DNA from: Malachius bipustulatus
Taxonomy: Eukaryota; Arthropoda; Insecta; Coleoptera; Melyridae
DNA length: 64,000 bases
Assembly (NCBI GenBank): GCA_910589415.1
Contig: OU342638.1
Coordinates: 3,410,001-3,474,000, forward strand
Reading direction: 5' to 3'
The notes beneath the pieces were generated by a model, which saw nothing but the letters and a program-made list of their open reading frames with translations, had not been told where the DNA came from and made no database searches. A program made the position numbers and the translations under genes. Below are positions 56,535 to 64,000 of this stretch, piece after piece (position 1 is the first letter of the stretch; every line of letters starts with the position of its first letter).

Positions 56535-57245
56535 TCCTCTCAGGCATTATATCTCCACCGAGAACACCCTTCCTCTTTCCTCTCAGGCATTACATCTCCT
56601 CACCGAGAACACCCTTCCTCTTTCCTCTCAGGCATTACATCTCCTCACCGAGAACACCCTTCCTCTTTCCTCTCAGGCATTACATCTTCAACGAGAACAC
56701 CCTTCCTCTTTCCTCTCAGGCATTACATCTCCTCACTGAGAACACCCTTCCTCTTTCCTCTCAGGCATTACATCTCCTCACCGAGAACACCCTTCCTCTT
56801 TCCTCTCAGGCATTACATCTCCTCACTGAGAACACCCTTCCTCTTTCCTCTCAGGCATTACATCTCCTCACCGAGAACACCCTTCCACTTTCCTCTCAGG
56901 CATTACATCTCCTTACCGAGAACACCCTTCCACTTTCCTCTCAGGCATTACATCTCCTTACCGAGAACACCCTTCCACTTTCCTCTCAGGCATTACATCT
57001 CCTTACCGAGAACACCCTTCCACTTTCCTCTCAGGCATTACATCTCCTCACTGAGAACACCCTTCCTCCTCTCAGGCAGTATACCTCTCAAACATTACAT
57101 ATCTCTACAGATAACACACTTCCTCTTTCAACACACTTCCTCTTTCAACACACTTCCTCTTTCCTCTCAGGCATTACATCTCCTCACTGAGAACACCCTT
57201 CCACTTTCCTCTCAGGCATTACATCTCCTCACGAGAATACCCTTC
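56535..57245. repeat. Minisatellite, about 45-bp unit, about 14 copies
   Basis: The unit contains TTTCCTCTCAGGCATTACAT then CTCCTCACCGAGAACACCCT. It is open in all three plus frames because the unit is free of stops and its length is a multiple of three; I do not take the resulting ORFs as genes. Some units carry CCACTTTCC in place of CCTCTTTCC in a block of four. Confidence 0.92.
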
Positions 57246-60200
57246 CTCTTTCATATCACACTATTACATTTGATTGTTTGACAATTTATTTACTTATAAT
57301 TTTCCTGCCTTACAAAAACTGATAGGTACCTACATTAAAAGTAATACCAGTAGGTACTCCTCCAAATTTAAGTTAGTTCAATTTATTTTCATTAATAGCG
57401 CAAATAGGGCACAATTGTTACACATGACAACAGCGGAAAATGTCCAAGGTAATCAATCAGATAACCAGGCAGTCCAGGTCCAGACACGCAACACCTGACC
57501 TCTGTAATTTTTCGATCAACAAAAGGGGAGGATTACCACTACCAATTATCATTGTCAAATAAAATATTGTCGTTCTAAAGCTTTTAATCAACTCATTATA
57601 TAAATAAATAAATAAAATACACTAACAGATATCTCATCAGTTGAACTAGGCCTTCCACTTTCGTATTGTCTAGGTATTTTTCCTTTTTTTTTTTGAATAT
57701 ATGATAGTTTTTCCTTAATAAGGTTTTACTTTCAAGAAAAGAAAGTTATTCGTTTCTCTTACCTTGCGTCGTCTCTGTTCACTTTCCTAAAGAGAACACT
57801 TAAGTGTCTTTAACTGTCTTATTCCTCCTAAAGCTTGCCTAAGCTTGTCATTACCTAACGCTAAGCATTCTTGGCCTTCTTGCTAACCTCTGGAGCTTTG
57901 ACAGCACCCTGCTGAAGACACGTAAATCCCTACTCTACTCAAGACATCTTGATCATTAGCCGTTGATTCTAGCCTTGCCAAGGTTTCCGCGCCAAGGCAC
58001 GCTGTGGTCAACAGTACCCACCATGGTCCTCCCTATCTGAAGTTCGCTCGCGGGCGGTCCGCAGAATCCCCTCGATCCTTCACGCCCGGAACACAAAGTC
58101 AGGCCACACTTGCCTCCACTCTGACCTACACATGCAGAATGCAGACTACACAGGCATCAATTATTGTCTTCTAGCCGCTCTCAGGCCACAGACCTTCTCT
58201 CAGGGACTCGAACTTATGCACAGGCCACACAGGCCTACTCGTCACACAGACCAGGCCACACAGGCCTCCCAGAACTCTACGATCAACGCTCAGCTCTACT
58301 TCAACGTTTCAGCAATCTAGACATCTTCAGTACTCATTAACCTTTGTCTCTTAAGTGCCTATTATGATTCTGTCTTTTACTACGTGAACTCTATGCGTGA
58401 CTATACGTTAACTCTATGCGGATTCATGATTTATGCATGCTTCATCATTCAATTTCTTTCTCTAACTCTAAATAAATCTCTTGCGAGTTTCTTTAATTAT
58501 TCAGTAAGGCTCATAAAATAACTATAATCTTTATCAAGTACCTACTTAATAATCTTTCTTCCTTAACTCTTTTTGCTTATCCTTAACTCTACTCATCTTA
58601 GGAATAGGACATTTAGTGAGCACATCAACTCACCTGTTATCTGTATTATAAGAGCACCAGAATACACCAAACTAAAAATACTAAAAGAACTTAAAAGTAA
58701 ACCTTTGTCTTGATATTTCGTTTCCTTCACGCAGCGGACGTTGGCTCTTCAGTGCGTCGGATGCTTTATGCTAATTAAGTCGACCTTGATTGTGTATGAT
58801 ATTTATTTTACTGATATTTTGTACATCGATACCAAATATGTAATAATGAAAGAGATTGAATCTGCTTACGTTCTTTTACAATTCTAACATAGTAGTCAAA
58901 CCATTACGTCCATTATTAATCTTATCATAAAGAAATATTACCTTCACTACTTCTCAGTACCTAAGTATTTTAATTACATTCGTCTTCATCACTTGGCAAA
59001 ATCATTAGGAGGCCTCCATTGTTTACATTATAATTAATCAATAGTTAATCACAAAATTAAAATATGTAATTGCATAAAACCCACTTTTTAAATCTGATTT
59101 TATTTTTTTTTTTTTACAACGAAAAAGCTATAGGTACTTATAACATAATTTTTCAATTTTTTTTTTTATATATATCCTAGGTACGTACTTTATTAAACTG
59201 TCAATTCACGGGGCACGTTGTTATTTACCACCTTCAATCATAAGTTTCCTGGCAAAATTTCATTGACATGTAAATTGACACTCGGGCATTCGCATCCTAC
59301 ACATTATTTCTAAACGCAACTATTAAATATTAATAATTTATGATATCCAATATTCCGTGAACATTCGTTCTTCATTTTATGCTGTGAGGGTAGAAAACTC
59401 ACTGACTGAAGAAGAGAAATTTAATCTTGCGCCTTGCGCGCCAACAGCGTGTTCAGAACTTCAGAGTGCATCAGACAGAATTTGATAGAAAGTGAGAGAC
59501 TTTAAAAATATAAACTATTTAAAATTCACGGCCTCTTGTTAGTGGCTATTTTCTTTTCTCTCGCTTGCATGTGCACTAGCTTTACATTAGGTAGTTATTT
59601 AAACAAAGTAATAAGTCGATTCTTTATACCTAAGACGAACGTTGAATATACATGTTTCCGTAATATCGCCTTAACTTCATATCAATAATTGAATTATGAA
59701 TTCACTTAACTTCATAGCGATAATTCTCAAATCAAATATGTCGATGAATGTACTTAATATCTACTCTTAGTTTGATCTTCGTCACGTAAATTCGAGGTAA
59801 ACTTCACGCAATTTATGTTAGGTGAATTAGATTACATAGGTAGTATACCTAAATCAAGTCGAATCGACGCAAATTAACCCCAAAATGCTACTTGGGTTCA
59901 ATTCTACTTCAGCTTACTTCATGCTTTATACCAGCTTAATTCATGCCTTATATTCATGCTTCATGCTTATTTTGCTTTACTTCTACCTATCGAATTCAAA
60001 ATATGTAAGTCCATTTGGACTTTGGAGAGCTCCCCAACTTTAGTCATGCTTTTCATCTACTCATAATTATCTATCATGCATCTCTCAACTCACTAGCTAA
60101 AAATAGCTGCTTACCTTTAGGAATAATCTCAGAATAATCTTCATTACTTATCCTTACTTATCACAACTCTACTCAACATGGCAATAGCTGCTTACCTTTG

Positions 60201-60762
60201 GGAATAACCTTGGAATAAGCTTTATAACTTATCTCCTCCAAACTCTACTTATTAATAAACTTTATTGCAGTGCCATCAACTTCGAACGTCGCAAACTTTA
60301 ATTTTGGTCAATTCTTGTATGCTGTTTCTCATAACATACCACTGCTTCACCCCCTTATAATTTTTCCTTAGAAAACCTGTAATATGCTTCCTCATTTACA
60401 TACCTGATCTACTTTACTTACCGACACCAGTCGGATATCAATCCAATAATACGTTAATACTTCATACTCAGTGTTTTCTTGCAAGATTTCTTGAGCTTCC
60501 GTTTTCCTTTAATTTACTAAATTCAGCTTCTAATAAATTTAATTGTTGTTAACGGAGGAGCGGAACTTCTCTTAAGTACCTAGGTAGGTAGCACATAATA
60601 CCCACGCGAGGCCCGCGCCGGGGAAACTCGCGCTGCGACTCAGACGCTTGAGTACCGACAACAGCACCAATACCACCCGATGTTAAAATTTATTTCATCG
60701 GAAATTCGCTAAAAACTTAAATTTTCACCTCACTTTCACCAAGAAAAGGCATTTTTGTGGAT
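57246..60762. other. LARD interior, no gene recognised
   Basis: Includes a short repeat of CAGGCCACACAGGCCT-type words (about 58085-58270) and long AT-rich stretches. A GC-rich patch at 60600-60660 lies near the 5' end of the element and could be part of the packaging or leader region; this is inference. Confidence 0.5.
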
Positions 60763-60777
60763 ATCCCACCGCTGTCA
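60763..60777 (-). other. LARD primer-binding site, tRNA-Leu type
   Basis: Minus strand TGACAGCGGTGGGAT, three bases from the LTR; the expected tRNA-Leu complement is TGGCAGCGGTGGGAT. Confidence 0.6.
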
Positions 60778-60779
60778 AA

Positions 60780-61008
60780 TATTAGGAACATTATTTATTC
60801 AGTTCAATAATAATTATACAATAACAATAATGACGAAGAAGTATATTATTAACATTCATATATTGACTCTACGACGGTTATACAACCACTACTCGTCTCT
60901 CTCTGTTACTATCCCAAGTTCCTCTCCACACCCGTATTTCACCAGCTTGCGCACCATTCCCATTATACATTCCTTCTGTCTGCATTCCGATCTGAGTGAA
61001 TCCTAACA
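60780..61008 (-). repeat. LARD LTR (5')
   Basis: 229-bp partner of 55594-55822. Confidence 0.9.
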
Positions 61009-61459
61009 TAAAATTATTATTTTTAATGTTTTCTTTCAAGTGAATGAGGGGGTTATCCCATCCCAAGGTCTATGTATGTGCTACCAAAGATTATGAAACA
61101 CTATTCTAAACAGTCCAAAATAATACAAAATAAAACCAAAAATTATCAAAATCGGTCAAGAAATAAAAAAGTTATTGCAAAAAATTGATTTTCTACCCTC
61201 AACTTCAACAGCTAATATCTTTGTAGGGGTGTCTCTGAGGAATTAATTTTATAGCTATTTTTTCATTTATTTTTACGAAATTCACCCAAATCCGGGAGAT
61301 TGCCCACATATTATGGGACACCCTGTATACTGTGGCTCTAATACTTCATCCAGTATATCTGGCGTTATACCTTCTTCTAAAAGAAATTAATGCAAGTTAT
61401 GTTGTTTCAAAGAAAACTTACTTCATGTATACAATATGTATGGCTACATAGACTATATA

Positions 61460-62308
61460 CAGGGTGATTGATTGAAACGCCACATTAGAAAAAAATCGAC
61501 TTCCAAATGATCTAGGAATCTGAAATTTGGAACTTAGGCAACATACCTAATAACGAGTCAAAATGAAATATTACCAAGATGGTAGAACATTTAAAATGGC
61601 GAAAGCAATGGCCATCTTTGTTTTTTTAAATGGGACACCCCATATATTATTGCATTTTCAGATCGTCTGAGAAAATGTCATAACAATGGTGCTTATAGTT
61701 GTATTTTAAATTGAGTAGGCCATGAGTTATAAACAAGTGAAAATCGTGATTTTCCAACTTTAAAGACATTTATCACGAAAACGGCTCAAGATATCAGAAA
61801 ACGGCTTACATGTCCCTATCTTAACTTTTAATAAGGCATCCAAATATGCAGTTGAAATCTTTATACAAGGTGGTGGAAATTGTCAGATTTTTCATCACCC
61901 TGTATAAACATTTCAACTCTACAGTAGGATACCAGATGAAAAGTTAAGATAGGGACATGTAAGCCGTTTTCTGATATCATGAGCCGTTTTCGTGGTAAAT
62001 GTCTTTAAAGTTGGAAAATTACGATTTTCACTTGTTTATAACTGATGGCCTACTCAATTTAAAATACAACTATAAGCACCATTGTTATTACATTTTCTCA
62101 GACGATCTGAAAATGCAATATTATATGGGGTGTCCCATTTAAAAAAACAAAGATGGCCATTGCTTTCGCCATTTTAAATGTTCTACCATCTTGGTAATAT
62201 TTCATTTTGACTCGTTATTAGGTATGTTGCCTAAGTTCCAAATTTCAGATTCCTAGATCATTTGGAAGTCGAACTTTTTCTAATGTGGCGTTTCAATCAA
62301 TCACCCTG
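61460..62308. mobile_element. Fold-back FB-G, CAGGGTGATTGATTGAAAC ends
   Basis: 849 bp; arms of about 410 bp meet near 61890, TA at both ends. Carries the shared core (AAAACGGCTCAAGATAT, TTACATGTCCCTATCTTAAC). Each arm also has an internal GGGACACCCCATATATTATT motif similar to other fold-back tips. Confidence 0.9.
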
Positions 62309-62310
62309 TA

Positions 62311-63508
62311 TATTCACTACAAAGATATATCTTGTTTCTAAATAAATTTAGATACTGACTTGCCGGGAGATAGATTTATCTAGATGAGGTGACAGTTTTT
62401 ATTTCATGAAAAGTTTGTAAATAAAAAAAATCATCGATACTGAAAAACATTCTTGAAGTTAGCCTAATTTCAAGTTAGTTAACTTCTTAACTGGGAATAA
62501 ATTATACCGCAACATAAGAAACAAAGTAGTTAAAACAGAATCTGAAGGATTAAAAACAAGCCAAACACAAAAACACCACTTTATTGGTAGAACTTGCCCT
62601 GGCCAAGTTTAACTGCATAGCATCTCTTCATAATTATCATTAATACCATTTTTAGTTCAAAATTTCACTATATGATATAAGATTCTTAAGTTTATTATTT
62701 AGTTGTTATCAGTTATTATTTTATACCCATAATTGATTTAAATTGTACACACATACCTAAGTTTTTTAACATAACTGTACCTAATTAAAGTACCTAGATA
62801 ACATTTACTTATACCTTCAAATACGGGAATCAAAGATTCAAGTCCCCACTTCTCAAGAAGTTGAGATATATTATTTTTTGTTGACTCACTCATTGTTGTG
62901 GAACTTTTCTAATACTTAATTTAAGGTACCTACTTCCGTTCAAACAAAATCTCGATGTCTCATCTGCGGAGTTTTCTATTAAACTGCGAAGTAGATCGGC
63001 AGGACGGCTGTATTGTATAAATTTATTGCTATGTAACATTATATTCTACCAAATAGGAAATGAATTTTCAGCGCAAAATATTATTTCTTTCTGCCACACA
63101 GTTCATGTAGTTTGTTACTTCGTATAATATAGTTTCCGGTTTTTTTAAAGTAATAATTGATCACACCTAAAATGTTTACATGACTGAAAACTTATGATTT
63201 CAAGTGATGAAAAATATATTTTCTCGTGTAAAATATGCGTAATTTTAATCCAAGAATGACTGTATTGATGAGGAAGGTTTCAAATAACCATTGTAAAGCT
63301 GTAAAGATATAAAAATATTGTAAGGTAAGAAATGTTTCCTTGATAATTTTCAACTAATATTTTCTTGGATTAAACGTCTATGAATCTGATATATTTACAT
63401 TTATTAAATATGTTATACTATAATCGCGCGGAGTCGAATAAATCCTATCTTCGTGTAAAACTTTCTTGTTTCGTCGTTTCTAAGATAGCGTTGTGACTGC
63501 AAAGCTAA
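62311..63508. other. No gene recognised
   Basis: AT-rich DNA without recognised domains or clear repeats. Confidence 0.3.
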
Positions 63509-63822
63509 CATGTTACATACTAACAAACTGTTTCCATTCATGTTCAAATGGAGCAGTTTTCTTCTCAGGAAGAAACTGTTTTCTCGGTGTAATGGATATT
63601 CCTGTTGCTGACGTAAAATCCGCGTTTGAATGTATAGTACTTTTTGGTTCGTAATTTTCTTCGTAGACTTTGTTGAGGAATTTATCTACATTAAAGTCAT
63701 CTGATAAGTTGCCTTTTAAGTTAATTTCGTAATCAGGTTCTGCTAATACGGATGCTAAATCTAGGCCATCGAAAGGGTGTATTTCTATTCTAGAAAGGCT
63801 GTCCGCATTTGTATAGCTAATA
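63509..63822 (-). pseudogene. pol: Gypsy-type pol fragment: end of RNase H and linker
   Basis: On the minus strand, from a (TTA)n tract at 63823, about 100 codons are open to a TAA at 63508-63510 and start TNADSLSRIEIHPF, the usual end of the RNase H domain in gypsy-like elements (A/D-LSR motif). A Lys/Glu-rich linker with no recognised domain follows. Everything upstream is lost at the microsatellite. It may be related to the errantivirus-like pol at 33-38.6 kb, but the two do not overlap in domain, so this cannot be tested here. Confidence 0.6.
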
Positions 63823-63848
63823 AAATTATTATTATTATTATTTATTTA
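63823..63848. repeat. (TTA)n microsatellite
   Basis: Short TTA/ATT tract; a second one lies at about 63948-63967. Confidence 0.8.
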
Positions 63849-64000
63849 TCTATCTTTCTCAGTTTTTACACTGGGTCTATATAATACAAGATATAGGTAC
63901 ACATATACACACAATATCTCTATTCCTTGGGGAAGAACTTCATCCTATTATTATTATTATTATTATTCGAGGATCCCTTTTTATAGCAGATCTCATAATC

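Larger units (their letters stand above)
55594..61008 (-). mobile_element. LARD: 5.4-kb non-coding LTR retrotransposon
   Basis: LTRs of 229 bp (55594-55822, 60780-61008) differ at one base by eye. TSD TAAA at 55590-55593 and 61009-61012. On the minus strand, TGACAGCGGTGGGAT beside the right LTR matches the tRNA-Leu primer site at 14 of 15 bases, and AGGATGGACGAG before the left LTR fits a polypurine tract, so it is read on the minus strand. The 4.96-kb interior has no gag or pol, only two minisatellites and AT-rich DNA. Confidence 0.88.
54703..61325. mobile_element. Fold-back FB-D copy 2, split by a LARD
   Basis: 54703-55593 and 61009-61325 together match the element at 42352-43543. The break is exactly at the LARD's TAAA duplication, so the LARD inserted into an existing fold-back. 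TA flanks the outer ends. Confidence 0.88.

Noticed and set aside
55922..57281. Long ORFs up to 277 codons in overlapping plus frames
   Set aside because: They lie wholly in two minisatellites whose units lack stops, so several frames are open at once. No start context or domain supports a protein.
62700..63500. Possible host gene upstream of the gypsy fragment
   Set aside because: Only short AT-rich ORFs and no domain; nothing to support a gene.

Overview
This is AT-rich animal DNA, most likely from an insect. The evidence is indirect: BEL/Pao and gypsy-type retroelements whose env resembles the baculovirus F protein, a PIF/Harbinger element with a MADF/BESS partner gene, Jockey/CR1-like non-LTR elements, pogo-, hAT- and HARBI1-type transposases, and many fold-back elements with TACAGGGTG ends. 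I cannot name the species. I see no convincing host gene, tRNA or rRNA. Almost the whole window is nested transposable elements, most of them broken.

Layout. 0-1 kb: relic of a viral-type membrane glycoprotein (minus). 1.8-6.6 kb: young non-coding LTR element with 1084-bp LTRs and TSD CTCT. 7.9-10.9 kb: non-LTR retrotransposon with endonuclease and reverse transcriptase (minus). 11.5-12.6 kb: HARBI1-type relic. 14.2-14.8 kb: hairpin MITE. 15.6-18.3 kb: env-only mini-provirus (minus). 18.9-21.8 kb: pogo-like DNA transposon (minus). 22.3-26.6 kb: non-coding TIR and fold-back elements. 26.8-27.1 kb: exact 20-bp minisatellite beside a hAT pseudogene (27.7-29.06 kb). 29.06-29.65 kb: truncated copy of the first non-LTR family. 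29.65-38.6 kb: remains of one errantivirus-like element (pol then env, minus) split by four later insertions: a 1.2-kb TRIM, a fold-back, a hammerhead-ribozyme retroelement and a complete Harbinger element. 39.4-39.96 kb: palindromic insertion with a 14-bp TSD. 40-43.9 kb: second non-LTR element split by a fold-back. 44.8-49.6 kb: BEL/Pao element with identical LTRs. 50.4-52.2 kb: an unrecognised gene fragment split by a fold-back. 52.6-53.8 kb: a broken transposase-like gene. 54.7-61.3 kb: a fold-back split by a 5.4-kb LARD. 61.5-62.3 kb: another fold-back. 63.5-63.8 kb: gypsy pol fragment.

Most notable: (1) three hammerhead ribozymes in an inverted plus tandem retrozyme- or Penelope-like insertion with a precise 13-bp TSD inside an integrase gene; (2) a BEL/Pao element with 209-bp LTRs identical by eye, a 5-bp TSD and one intact 1289-codon ORF carrying Gag, protease and integrase but no reverse transcriptase or RNase H; (3) a group of fold-back elements with different tips, TA target duplications and a shared internal core; (4) a Harbinger element whose two genes lie on opposite strands with interleaved exons.

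The nesting gives relative ages. The errantivirus-like element and the second non-LTR element are old hosts. The fold-backs, Harbinger, retrozyme and TRIM came later. The BEL, the 1.8-6.6 kb LTR element and the LARD look youngest by LTR identity.
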